NCBI RefSeq assembly: GCF_030272615.1
Contig: NC_081413.1
Coordinates: forward strand, 16,378,285-16,442,284
Reading direction: 5' to 3'
Length of the DNA: 64,000 bases
Source: Cryptomeria japonica
Taxonomy: Eukaryota > Streptophyta > Pinopsida > Cupressales > Cupressaceae
Shown here: one piece after another, positions 45,379 through 57,031 of the stretch
Layout: each line of letters starts with the position of its first letter
How positions within the stretch are numbered: position 1 is the stretch's first letter
The notes under the pieces: generated by a model
Seen by the model: only the letters and a program-made list of their open reading frames with translations
Database searches by the model: none
Told to the model about the DNA's origin: nothing
Program-made: the position numbers and the translations under genes

Positions 45379-45434
45379 TGGTATCAGGAATAAAACTAAA
45401 ATTCTTCTACTTCCAAAATCTGATCAATTTTAAC
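45379..45434 (+). other. primer binding site with duplicated LTR end
   Basis: TGGTATCAGG follows the LTR. The next bases (45388-45434) repeat the last 47 bp of the LTR, GAATAAAACTAAAATTC...TTTTAACA. A 56-bp segment spanning the LTR/primer-site junction is therefore tandemly duplicated without a second complete primer site. Confidence 0.85.
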
Positions 45435-45478
45435 AACTAACTTCCATTAAAATTTTCTAGAATTCTATATTCGACAAA

Positions 45479-48400
45479 ATGGTGAATGGAGTTAGACTTG
45501 AGGATCGTCTTGAAGGAGCTGCAAATTTTGTATCATGGAAGTTTAGGATGATGCTCGCACTAAAGGAACACGAATTGAACAGGTTTGTGGAGAAGGCTAT
45601 ACTCAAACCCGATGAAGAAGACGAGAAACTTCAATGGACAAGGAATAACAACAAAGCCATGAAATTATTGGTGGATGGAGTAAAAGATCATATCGTCCCT
45701 ATTATCTCAAAGTTAAATACAGCCTATCTAATGTTCTTAACTCTATAGAACATGTTTGAGATAAATAATACTAGCAGGGCTCTTGCTCTGAAATAGCAGC
45801 TCCACCATATCAAGATGAACCAAGGAGAAACTATCACTTCATATTTCATGAGGATAACGGAGCCAAGGAACCAACTATCTACAATTGGTCACACATTCGA
45901 TAGCAAGGAGTTAACCATGCTGGCACTCAACAGGCTTCCTACCTCTTGGGAATCATTTATTCAAGGGATTAGTGCATGATCCAAACTTCCCAAATTTGAT
46001 CGATTAAAAACCGACTGCATACAAGAAGAATCAAGATTGGTCACTAGAGGGATTGGAATAAACTCTACAAATGAAGACATGCAAGTCCTAAGCTCTCAGT
46101 CGCACAAAAGAGGAAAGAAAAATAACTTCAAGAAGAAGAAAGGCAAGGACTCAACTGGGAAGCGTTCATTCAAAAGGAGAAGGGACCTATCTAAAGTTCA
46201 ATGCTTTAGATGTGATAAATATGGTCATATTGTTGTAAAGTGCCCAGACAGGCCCAAGCCTCAAGCCTCAATTGCAGAAGTCAGTAAGGCCAACTTAGAT
46301 TCCGAAAGACTTGTATTCTACTCAGCTCTCTCCAGTCAAGTATCTACCAGCCTTAACACCTAGGTAATAGACAGTGGGGCATCTCAACATATAACAGGAT
46401 TCAGAGAGCACCTAGACACCATGGTAGAAAATTCTGATGAGGAAGTCACAATTGGAGATGATTCAAACTACCCAGTGAAAGGGATCGAAACCTATACCAT
46501 TCAACTAAAATCAGGCATCTCCCTTCAATTAACAGGTGTACTATTTGTGCCGGGCATCAAACGCATCCTGGTTTCCATATAAGCTCTTGAAGACAAGGGA
46601 TATAGAATCACCTTCATGGATGGAAAAGTCTTAGCCTAGCCTAAGAACTCAAATATCAAGAAGGCACACACCATCAGAGTTCGACATGGGTGTCTGTACA
46701 AACTTTGCACCTCTCCTTCACAAGCACTTAAGTCATGAATCTTCTAGCACTTGTGAATTATGGCCTAGAAGATTAGGGCATCTTCGTTTTTGTGCTTTAC
46801 CCTCTATAGAGAAAATGGTGACAGGGATACCTAAGTTGATGCAAGAACATGAAGGAATCTGCAAAGGGTGTACCTTAGGAAGAATACCAAGGGCACATTT
46901 CATAGTAGTGAAAGTAAATCCAAAAATGTAATAGAAATTGTTCATTCTGATTTATGTGGACCTATGTCAGTATCCTCTTTAGGAGGATTTTTGTATTATG
47001 TTATTTTTGTAGATAATTATTCTAGGAAGTCATGGATATATTTTCTAAAGTGTAAAGAGTTTGATGAAGTCCTTAAAAGGTTTAAGGAATTCAAGGCTAT
47101 AGTAGAAAATATATCAGGTAAAAGTATAAAGACCCTTAGATCAGATAATGGGGGGGAGTACATCTCTGAAAACTTTAAATTTTTTTGTAATAATGCTGGG
47201 ATTAAGAGGGAGTTCACTATTCCTTACAACCCTCAACAAAATGGAGTAGCAGAAAGGAAAAACAAAACTATAAAAGCAGCCAAAGCCATGATACATGACC
47301 AAAACCTTCATACCTCATTCTGGGCCGAAGCCTCTAGTGCTATTGTGTATATCCAAAATAGATGTCCACATTCCTTTCTTGATAACAAAACTCTCAAACC
47401 TGACATAGGTCACTTAAGAATTTTTGGCTGTCCTGTTTACATTCACATCCCTAAGGAGAAAAGATCTAAATTAGAACCCTCTGGAAAAAAAGGGAATCTT
47501 TGTTGGGTATAGTGAAACTTCTAAAGCCTATAGGGTCTATATTTTCTGGTCAAAGACAAATTGAACTAAGCAGGGATGTAATATTTGAAGAGGATATTGC
47601 ATTCAAAAGATCTAAGGATGTTAATGAAATAGATGATGAATCTCCTCAATACAGTGAAAAGGATCACTCCTTTGAGATTCAGAGGGAGACTCATGAATCA
47701 ATTGAAGGCAACAATCACATTGAACCTATGGACTATACTGATGAACCTAGAGATACTAATGTGACTAAGAAAAGACCACTATGGGCCAGGAAGATGATCA
47801 AGGAGGCTGAAAATTATACAGCTCCAAAAGGAACTTTTAGGGAAAGTAAAAGACCTAACAGATTCTCCAGCTATGTTGCACTAATGAGTGAAATCATAAA
47901 TTCAGAACCTTCTAATGTTTAGGAAGCCTTCCAACATCAAGCCTGGAAAGAAGTCACGACAGAAGAGTATAAGTCTATTCTCAAGAATGATGTTTGGGAC
48001 ATTGTGCCTAGGCCTAAGGACAAATCAGTGGTGTCTTCTAAAAGTGGCTTTTTAAAATCAAACATGCTGCAGATGGGAGTATTGAAAAATACAAAGCAAG
48101 GTTTGTCGCCAAAGGTTTCTCTTGGAAAGAGGGAATTGATTATGAAGAGACATTTGCTTCTGTTGCCCGATACACTTTTGTCAGAGCTGTGATTGCTATT
48201 GCTGCATCAAAGGGATGGAAAATCCATCAAATGGATGTAAAGACTGCATTTTTAAATGACGTAATAGAGGAGGAAGTCTATTTGGAACAACCTGAAGGAT
48301 TTGTAGTGCATGGACAACATTCTCATGGTTTCAAATTGAAGAAAGCCTTGTATGGGCTCAAACAGGCTCCTTGGGCCTGGTATGAAAGGATAGATCACTA

Positions 48401-49397
48401 TCTATCAGGACTTGGCTTCTCGAAGAATGATGCAGACCGAACCTTTACTTCAAGGTAATAAATGGAGATATGTTAATTCTTATTCTTTATGTTGATGACT
48501 TGTTAATCACAGGCGAAGAGCATCTCACCATCAAGTGTAAACAAGACCTTGCGTCCGAATTTGACATGAAGGACTTAGGGCTTCTACACTATTTTCTCGG
48601 TTTAGAAGCATGATAGTAAATTAATGGGATTATCCTAAATCAAGGGAAATACACTATTGACATTCTGAAAAGGTTTGGAATGATGGATTGTAAGCCTGTG
48701 TCCACTCCCATGGAAACAAACTTACACAAGTTAAGAGAGGCAGCTGCAAGTTCCGAATTAGCAGATTCCACCCTCTACCGGCAGATGATTGGATCAATAG
48801 TAGACCAGATATTTGTTATGCTGTGAATGCACTCAGTCAGTTCATGTGTGAACCGAAGCAGTTACATTTAGTTGCAGCAAAACACATCTTGAGATATCTT
48901 CGTGGAACAATTGGATATGGCTTAAAGTATAAAGATGTAGATCTAAACTTATATGGATATACAAACTCAGATTGGGCTGGAAGTGTGGTGGATCGTAAAA
49001 GCACATCAGGGTGCTGCTTCAGTTTAGGATCAGCTATGATATCCTGGTTTAGCAGGAAGCAATCTTCAGTTGCTCAAAGCTCCACAAAAGCAGAGTACAT
49101 TGCGGCATCTCTGGGAGCACGAGAAGCAATATGGTTGATAAAACTCCTTGTAGGACTGTTTGGACAATCCTTAGATCCTACCATCATCCGCTGTGACAAC
49201 CAGAGTTATATAAAGCTTTTAGTAAATCCAGTATTTCATGACAGATCCAAACATATTGAAATACCTTATCACAGAGAAAGGTAATCCAGTTGAGGTATAT
49301 TAGTACTGAAGATCAAACAACAGACATTCTCACCAAGCCTCTCACCAAAACAAAGGTAGAACACTTCAGAGGTAAGCTTGGTATGATTGAAATGTAA
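45479..49397 (+). pseudogene. copia gag-pol polyprotein, decayed
   Basis: It starts at ATGGTGAATGGAGTTAG. Order: gag (UBN2) with stops near 45748, 45795 and 45979; CCHC knuckle CFRCDKYGHIVVKCP (about 46201); protease VIDSGASQH (about 46364) just after a TGG-to-TAG stop; GAG-pre-integrase RRLGHLRF; integrase with DNYSRK, SDNGGEY and NPQQNG; reverse transcriptase with YVDDLLITG (about 48491); RNase H (SSTKAEYIA, RCDNQS), ending at 49397. Frameshifts occur near 46868, 47500, 48050 and 48458. A short deletion near 48800 removes the MYLLNTRPD block seen in the related element at 37728. RNase H begins again after it. Confidence 0.92.
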
Positions 49398-49976
49398 ATT
49401 CTAAGATTGAGTCTCAGCATTATTATTGTACTAATATATTCTAAAGATGTTTAATATATAAACTCCTTTTGTTATTTCATGACTTTATGGGTCCCTGTGT
49501 GCATCATTGAGAAGTGACGACTTCTGAATGATAATCACTTGTATTCTTTTGGTAGTTATTGCAAAGTGACGACTTTACAATAACTTTACTATCTATCATG
49601 ATAGATATCATATGGTTGATCTCTGTAAACATGTCATGATAGTTCATATCTCTTAAAACAATATCAACTGACTAATGGGTATCATGATATCTATTAGTCA
49701 ATTTAGTTGTATTGCTAAGATATGTCATGGTGGATGTTAAGTGTTTTAATATCCGTGGACATGCCATAAAACTTAGATCCCTATGGTAGGCATCATATGG
49801 TTGATGCTAGTGCACATACCATATTGGATATTGTGAGCCATTGGTGAATGTCATTAGTGTTGATATTTGTAGACTATTGCTAATTTGCTCCTGATACCAT
49901 GAGATGATATCTACACCACTCCTCGTGTGGTTCTTCTGTGTATACTTTGTGATCATCGTCCCTAGCCAAGAGGGAG
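49398..49976 (+). other. 3' untranslated stretch with polypurine tract
   Basis: Non-coding sequence with repeated ATCATATGGTTGAT and GTCATGATAG phrases. AAGAGGGAG at 49968-49976 abuts the 3' LTR. Confidence 0.8.
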
Positions 49977-50132
49977 TTTTAATGATTTGTAGCTTCGGTC
50001 GGGGTAATCCTATCGATGAAATGATATACATGATTGATCTCTATTACTGGTCATAGTCAGCATAATTAATAATTAGGAAGATATCATTATGTATATATGC
50101 GTGTATATATATATATATATTAAGTGTTCTTC

Positions 50133-50171
<39 letters not shown>

Positions 50172-50859
50172 CACATATATACATAATTTGGATTTGTATT
50201 ATATGTAATTATTAATCATGCTGATTATGAAAATCGATCATATAAACTAATCATGTATTTATCTACTTTGATCATATAAACCGATTAAGAGAACTGGTGA
50301 TGTATACTAGCATTATATTAAGTAAATCGATCATATATGAATCGATGAAGATAATTAATCATTATCATGAGAATCGATTATGTATCGATCTGATATTATA
50401 TTAATTATGAATCGATCTTATATTGATTATCAATCGAATTATGCTAAGATGCTGATCGATTATGTAAATCAAGTTAGAACTTAACATATGTAATTAGATC
50501 GCTGTCTAAACATAGCCGATTAATTGAGAGGAGCATGCCTCCTGAAAGAGGCATGACTCCACGCGAATCAGATTCATGTGGAGGCATGACTCTTTGAAGA
50601 CATGCCTCCTCCAAATATTATATATATTGAGATGAGTATCGATTCATTGATAAGTACAAAAAATCGAAAGTGCAAGTCAAAGACATTGATACTCATATAT
50701 ATACCAGATCAAGTTTGATTCATTTGAATTATTAGTATTCATCTCTTATCAGCAGTAACCTTATTGACAAGTTGGCAAATATATCCAACCGAGTTGAGTA
50801 ACGGCAATAAAGAATAAAACTAAAATTCTTCTACTTCCAAAATCTGATCAATTTTAACA
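49977..50859 (+). repeat. 3' LTR of the decayed copia element
   Basis: It is 883 bp. It matches the 5' LTR but begins TTTTAATG where the 5' copy begins TGTTAATG, so the terminal TG is lost. The microsatellite (50101-50176) is longer and interrupted by TAAGTGTTCTTCATTATAAT. Confidence 0.9.
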
Positions 50860-51416
50860 GATGTAAAGGACATATGCCCTAATTTTCAACATGCAAATAG
50901 GAGATATAAGCAAGAAGATCTCACCACACCAAGGGTGAGAATCCCCATGCAGATTGTGACCTTTTGTTGTGACGTTTTCACACATCGCCCCATTGCAAAT
51001 GGGGACCCATGTTTTTTGCTTTTTAGGGTTTGTTTTCTAGGTCTTTTAGGGTTTTGTTAGCTGGCCTTTGCATTTTGAGTGCTGTCGGGGAGATCAATAG
51101 GATAGCAGGTCCTGCTGGAGTGAAGTCCTGATCCTGAAATTTGGCTAAGTCCGGAATGTCTTGATCCTGAAATTTGGCTAAGTCTGGAATGTCTTGATCC
51201 TGAAATTTGACTAAGTCTGGAAACTGAAAAACCTCAAAAAACTAGATTTTGCAATATAACTCCTGGAGGTCTGAAACCACTCTCAAACATCCTGAAAGTA
51301 TATATGGAATATAACTTAAAGTATAAGAAAGAAGAAACATAGAAGGAAATGTCACTTATACTTGAATGTTATATTCCATTAAAATTGTCTTGATAGAGAG
51401 TTCGAAAAGTCAAATT

Positions 51417-52395
51417 TCGCTCCTGACCTTCTCCAAGGACCCAGAGCGAATTTCGCTCCTGACCTTCTCCAAGGACCCAGAGCGAATTTCGCTCCTGTCC
51501 TTCTCCAAGGGACCAAGGCAAAGCGCTCCTGTCCCTCACCAAGGGACCAGGGCGAAAATACTTATTTGAGCCATTCCTGACCTTGTTTGGTTAAATTGAG
51601 ACATCAAAAGCATGGTGAAGGACAAAATGAACGTGATAGAGCATCCAGACTTGATCAAAAACAATGAAATGATGAAGTTTTTGCCTAGAAGGTCAAATTC
51701 GCTCCTGTCCCTCACTGAAGGACCAGAGCGCTTTTCTTTATATGCACAATTTTAGACCTTTTTTGGACATTAACTTTTATTCATAGCATGAAGTAAGATG
51801 ATATCTTCCTTAGCCAAGACTTTTTTTGATGAAAATTGTAACGATTTGGCCTGGAGGACAAAAATCGCTCCTGTCCCTCACTGAAGGACCGGAGCTTGAA
51901 ATCCAAAATTGCCTTGTCCTTGAAAGATTTGAACGATTTCGCGAATTGAGAAGATCAAAGGAGATACATTTTATCAGTTGAATATAACTCGAAAGCGCAA
52001 TCATGAGGAAAATTGACCCTAGAAGCAAAATCGCTCCTGTCCCACACCAAGGGACCAGGGCGATATTCACTCAAATATCAAATTTGCATTGTAAAGGACG
52101 AGTAAAGTATGCATGGAATGAATGGATAACATTGTTACTTGCCTTGCGATATAAATTGGTGATTAAAGAGACAAAGACCCAAGGAAAAAGGCAAGTTCGC
52201 TCCTGTCCCTCACCAAGGGACCAGGGCGAAAGTACTTTAAAGCGCACTCCTTCCACAAAAGGGACGAATTAAGCTCAAGATTCCCAATTAAAATGCTATT
52301 TTGGACGTCTAAGACATGACTCTGAACGTGAAAAACAAGAAAAACAAGGCCAAAATGAAGGAGCGCTCTTGTCCCTCTCCCAGGGACCAGAGCGA
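51417..52395 (+). repeat. array of nine hairpin cores on the same 166/176-bp lattice
   Basis: Cores start at 51417, 51453, 51489, 51523, 51699, 51865, 52031, 52197 and 52363. The first four are a local cluster at 34-36 bp. From 51523 on the spacing is 176, 166, 166, 166 and 166 bp. The usual form starts TCGCTCCTGTCCCTC and ends AAGGGACCAGGGCGA, differing from the 18015 array in both arms. The spacers around 51600-51700 align with those around 18600-18700, so the arrays share descent. Confidence 0.93.
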
Positions 52396-52723
52396 TATGG
52401 TTAGTGTCCCTTATTCCTCCCATGCTTAGGCGCCAATATTTTCGAATTACATTAAAATGCCAAATTCGATAAAAATGTGAAAGATTTAATTAAATTGGTA
52501 TTTAAAAATAGCGCATGGACATTCAATAATTAATTTAAAGCCTTTAAAAAATCGAGGTTTTTAATTACAAAGACATTTAATTAATTATTATTAAATTAAA
52601 TTTTAAAAAAGGGGAGCGCTTGGGGTATTATTTTGCAAGGTCAGCCCCCTCTTTTATTAAATTTTATTTGTTTTTTGGGCCTATTTTCCAAGTCGGCCTA
52701 GGGGCAATTATCAAGATGAGCGC

Positions 52724-52730
52724 CTATATA
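52724..52730 (+). promoter_or_regulatory. internal TATA box before the gene remnant
   Basis: CTATATA in GAGCGCCTATATAGTGGAGG, matching the context at 20485. Confidence 0.55.
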
Positions 52731-52995
52731 GTGGAGGTGTGTTTAGCGATTCTAATCCATCATTCATCCACTCACACAAGTGCGATTTGGAGAAGAACAA
52801 CAAGGTGCGAAATCTGGTCTAGGGAGGAGCGAATTTAGTTGAAGACTAAAGAAGGAGCGAATTTTCCTCAAAGCGTTGAAGGCTAGAGGTGGTGAAGTTG
52901 ATAGAAGAAGCACATTTTGAAGACTTCGATCCACATTTTACCTACCAAACTTGCTTAATTTTGCATCTTTTCTTAGAGTTAATTCCCAAGTGGAG

Positions 52996-53180
52996 GTATG
53001 GCGAGATTCTCCTAGTCTCAATTTTGAATTTTCAATTTTCAATCTCAAGTGGCTTAGTAAATTTAGGAAATGATAATTCAAAGATTTATCATGAGGTTTC
53101 CTAATTTAAAACTTAAATCCTCTTTCTAGTCTATATTTCCACGTTGCAAAACATGTTACTAATTTTGAAATGTTGTGTAG
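52996..53180 (+). other. probable 5' UTR intron of the gene remnant
   Basis: The donor AAGTGGAG|GTATGG and acceptor GTTGTGTAG|GTATC match those at 20749-20943. Length is 185 bp. Confidence 0.55.
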
Positions 53181-53188
53181 GTATCAAG

Positions 53189-53299
53189 ATGGCGACTCCC
53201 AAGCTCAAAGGATTTACAAGTCGAAAGGCTCTCATCAAGAAAAATCAAGCCAGATCAAGGACGATCAAGCAAGGACAAGGGCGACCTCCTCCAGCCTAG
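53189..53299 (+). pseudogene. 36-codon remnant of the element-borne protein gene
   Basis: ATGGCGACTCCCAAG begins eight bases after the acceptor, exactly as at 20952. The first 16 or so codons keep MATPK, TSR.AL and a following K, then diverge and stop at 53299. The sequence from about 53510 (GATGAGGTGGCATCC) resembles the last codons of the intact gene (GATGATGTGGCATCT). About 3.2 kb is therefore replaced here by roughly 270 bp. Either this copy lost the gene or the other gained it. Confidence 0.65.
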
Positions 53300-53810
53300 C
53301 ATCGACAAGGACGGCCTTCTTCGATCCAGCATCATCAAGATAAGGGCGACCTCTTCCAATCCAGTATTCCAAGGCGAGGTACATCAATCATCCTACACAT
53401 CAAGGACACAAGAAGTCAGAACAAGGGTTCGTTGAAGAAGCAAATAATTTCAGAAGAGTTAATTAAAGATAGCTTCTCAACAACATCAAGTTGAAAATCT
53501 ACCAAGTTACAAGTGTCAGATGAGGTGGCATCCCAGTCATCACTCCTCCAGTCAGTGTGGTCCACCTTAGCATGTCCAGATTCAATGTACCTAACTCATG
53601 GAAGGTGGCACAAACTCCGATGTACCTAACCCAGCTATCCATCGGTGGAATTTTCCAGAGAGGACATGTGTCCAAGCAATACAATTATATCATTGGTCAA
53701 GCATTAAATGTTATGTAATGGTTGTAACAAACCCTAATTAGGGTTTTCATTGTAAAATCTTGGCCATTGATCTCGAATTGATCTAAGCCATCGAATTGTA
53801 TTGAGGGCAC

Positions 53811-53817
53811 TATATAA
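53811..53817 (+). promoter_or_regulatory. LTR-type TATA box
   Basis: TATATAA in GGCACTATATAAGCCC, about 0.87 kb before the right end, in the same block as 24350 and 42677. Confidence 0.65.
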
Positions 53818-54689
53818 GCCCTGACATTTCATTTTGTAAAGGCAATTAGCAATAGTTAGATAATAGTTAGAGAGTTGAAAATAGTTAGAAGATAGAAATA
53901 GAATAGTAACTAGAGTAGAGTAGAGAGAGAAGGCAAAGATTGTTGCCAAGATGTTGTTGTAAAAGACTTGTAACTTCATTAAAGAAATGGTGAAATTTAT
54001 GGGTCGATTCGACAATTTGCATGGTCTTTATACTTCTCGTATTTGATTTCATGTTATTAGATGAGTGGAAGAAATGTGCTTGATTGATGGTGGAATTCGT
54101 ACATCCATACTACTAGCAGTTTGTTGATTGCAGACTTGCCTTGCGTAGTCAACTGGAATCATTCAGCTTAAGCCTAACTTCAATTGTCGCTTCTTCATTG
54201 ATATGCATCAACCTGATGGTGTCTATGCCTGTAGTGATGATTTGAACATCATAAAGCTTCCCTTCGAAATCGCACTAGCCTTGTGGAGATGGTCCTGCGA
54301 TGTCAAAACACGACCTAGTTAGAGTTTCATCAAAGATCAATCATTGCTCCTACATTCTTAGTATTAGGATTAGATCCTCTCTTCGCCCTCATCTTTTTTT
54401 CCTTTTTTTCAAGTCAAAGCCAGTAAAATCCTGTGTCCAGCAATATTCAAAGCAAATCAGAAGTTCAGGCATCAAATGTAAGTCCCCTTGTGATTCCAGC
54501 AAATCACATCATACCACAGAGAGCTTATCCACACGTAGAGACCCTACATACAAGAACCTTGGAGTCATCCTGATTGATCCTTTTTCGCGATATCTTCAGC
54601 AATCAGAGGCTTTATTCAAGAGAGGATAAGGTACCTTTAGGTATTTTATTCTGTGTTTGATAGTGTACAAAATACACGTCAACACCTTT

Positions 54690-55393
54690 CAACTACCCAA
54701 ATTGGAGTGCCATTTTCAAGTAGACTAAGCAACGTTGTAACTCCTTTCAATGCTCTTACAAGTCATGCCATGAAGTTGGGAAGAATCTTATGGGTCCCTA
54801 GGGGAACTATTTACACATACAACATTGGATTATTACAATGTCTAACTAGGATCCCTAAATTACAACTTAGAAACCACATATTACAATAATTCCCTAACAT
54901 TATAACTAGAACTTGCAATGTGTACAACACACTTAGAACTAACAGCTATTCCAGGACATGTCGTTTTCACCACAAACTTCAGGAACATCCTAAGCACATG
55001 TTATCATACTGCAAAGTCCAAACTCATATATTATGTCTATGGCATCAACAGTTTTGACTCTATTTGGCTAAATTTTTATGCAGCACATGCAAAAAATAAA
55101 AACATGGAGAATGGGCAGAAGGTAAGTAGCTGTGCTTCCTGTTACTGTCATTACGTTTCTCTATCTCCCCCTATATATTAATTGAAACATAGCTATTAGT
55201 TTTCTTGAAATAGGCATGGGATAAGCATTAGATAGTCGAAGATATAGACACAGATGACTTCACATCAGATCTGTCAGATTACTTTTATAGTGCTTTGTAT
55301 AAAATAATCTTGCATCATAATTTAGCATGGTGCTCTAGTGTCTCTTATGCTCTCTTTGTCTCTATTGTTGTTGGTTACTTGGTATTATTGCAC
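54690..55393. other. no gene recognised
   Basis: AT-rich sequence with short unrelated frames. It continues the flank interrupted by the elements at 44527 and 50965. Confidence 0.4.
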
Positions 55394-57031
55394 TGTCACG
55401 CAGAACACAATTCTTCTACTGAGAAGTGGGGGGGTGAATCCGTAGAAGTTATAAACTTTTGATCTGATGAACTTTATCCTACTTCAATCTGAAAATTGAA
55501 AGGAATTGAAACTGAAATTAGAAAGAAATGCAACCACACAATGAAGCCAATGCACAATAGATACGTAGAAACCCAGGATGGGAAAAACATAGGTGAGAAT
55601 GTTGCTAGGATCTACTGTCTTAATTCAGCATCACAGTTGAAATGTTCACAAAGCTGGGCACCAACCCCAAGGAATCACCAAATTGCAAATAAGAGCACCA
55701 ACTCTTTCAAAACCACAATTCAATGATCTGAGAACCAACTCGGAATTCTTAAAGCACCAACTCTAAGAATGTCACTATTACAAGTTACAACTGATTTCAA
55801 TCTCTGAAATTTCTCTTTACAACATTTTGAACATGTAGACAAGCAATTTCAATCTGAATATAAACAGGCTTCAGATATCTTGTATAAAAATGATCTGCAA
55901 GAACCTCTCTGCAAACTGAATGAATAGTCAATATAAATCTGCAAGTATAACTTGAATACTTCTCACTGTCATAAACTTCTATCAGAAATCTCTGAAAAAC
56001 TTGTCTACACAACTTTACAGCAGACTTGAAAGAAAAAATTAATGCACTGTTATACCTGATCTGGGTCAAATAGCATCGCACCTTCAAATGAAAAACTTTC
56101 TTCCTTATAACAGCATTGAACCTTCAGATCTCAGGGTATATCTTCTTAACAATTCTTATGTCTTCTCTTTTTAGAATATTTTATATATATCTGGTATCTC
56201 TTTTCAAATAGAACTCTTTATTGCATACACAGCATCCAGTTCTTTTCTTTCAATCACACACGCACGCACTATTCCTTCAATTGAATACAATGTATAAATA
56301 GACTATAACCTTCTTTCCTCATCGGCAGGAACTTCTAGCTGCCGGCAGTTAGGAAGTTGCACAACTGTTAAAGCAACTGACAACCACCTGATAACTGACA
56401 ACTACTTCAACCATATTGAACTGACAAGTTTAAGAATTATTTTCTTAACATAATAAGTTTGTACATATCTTCGATAGTAATGAAGAAAACTATATATACA
56501 TTTCATTGATGATAATGAAGAAGTTTATAAACATATAAATACACATCTTCGATAGCAATGAAGTAGTTTATGAAAACCGACCAAAGAAGGATTAAAAGAC
56601 TTTGTGTAATCGATTGCAGATTTGAGATAGCAATGATAGGAACAATCATAGACTACTCTGTCCAATGATCGAACTAGATCAACGATGCTGCAATCATAAA
56701 TAAAGTTCAACACCCATTCTGTATGTGCCAGAAACCATGTTTTGTTCTGTGCGTGACAAGTCGAGACATGTTCTGTTCTGTACGTGGCAGAAATAACCCT
56801 TGACTTTCTCTGCAAACCTTATGGCTTACACACATATGCAGCCTACTATATTGCTGTGTATAAATGCAACGTTCAGACCATAAAAACAGATCCAAAATAG
56901 AGATCAAAGGATGTCATTAACACTGTAAGTATTTACACAGTATCATTTTATCAGTTTATGATCATGTCTGAAAATTCACAGAATTACTTTGTATCGTTTT
57001 GTGACATCAATGACAACGTAGACTAACATGT
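55394..57031 (-). repeat. probable solo LTR of a copia element, minus strand
   Basis: It starts TGTCACGCAG followed by GAGAAGTGGGGGGGTGAATCC, like the minus-strand LTR at 2693 (GAGAGGGGGGGTGAATC). It ends GACATCAATGACAACGTAGACTAACA, like the other end of that LTR (GACATCAATGACAACAT...GCCAACA). The flanking five bases (TGCAC and TGTCA) do not match clearly, so the target duplication is unproven. No internal region is present. Confidence 0.6.

Larger units (their letters stand above)
44527..50859 (+). mobile_element. Ty1/copia LTR retrotransposon, complete in outline, decayed
   Basis: LTRs at 44527-45378 and 49977-50859; target duplication GATGT at 44522-44526 and 50860-50864. It is closely related in protein sequence to the element at 31328-39654 (shared LEVWQ, KSSVVSS and FCNNAGIKRE-type blocks) but its LTR is different. 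Numerous stops and a small deletion are present. Confidence 0.94.
50965..54684 (+). mobile_element. 3.7-kb TGTTGTGAC...CAACA element, probable giant solo LTR with a gene remnant
   Basis: It is bounded by TGTTGTGACG and CACGTCAACA with target duplication CCTTT at 50960-50964 and 54685-54689. It is collinear with 17637-25226 at both ends, in the core array, in the internal promoter, in the splice sites and in the first codons of the protein gene, but the bulk of that gene is missing. The right part shares the TAACAAACCCTAATTAGGG block and TATA box. Confidence 0.87.
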
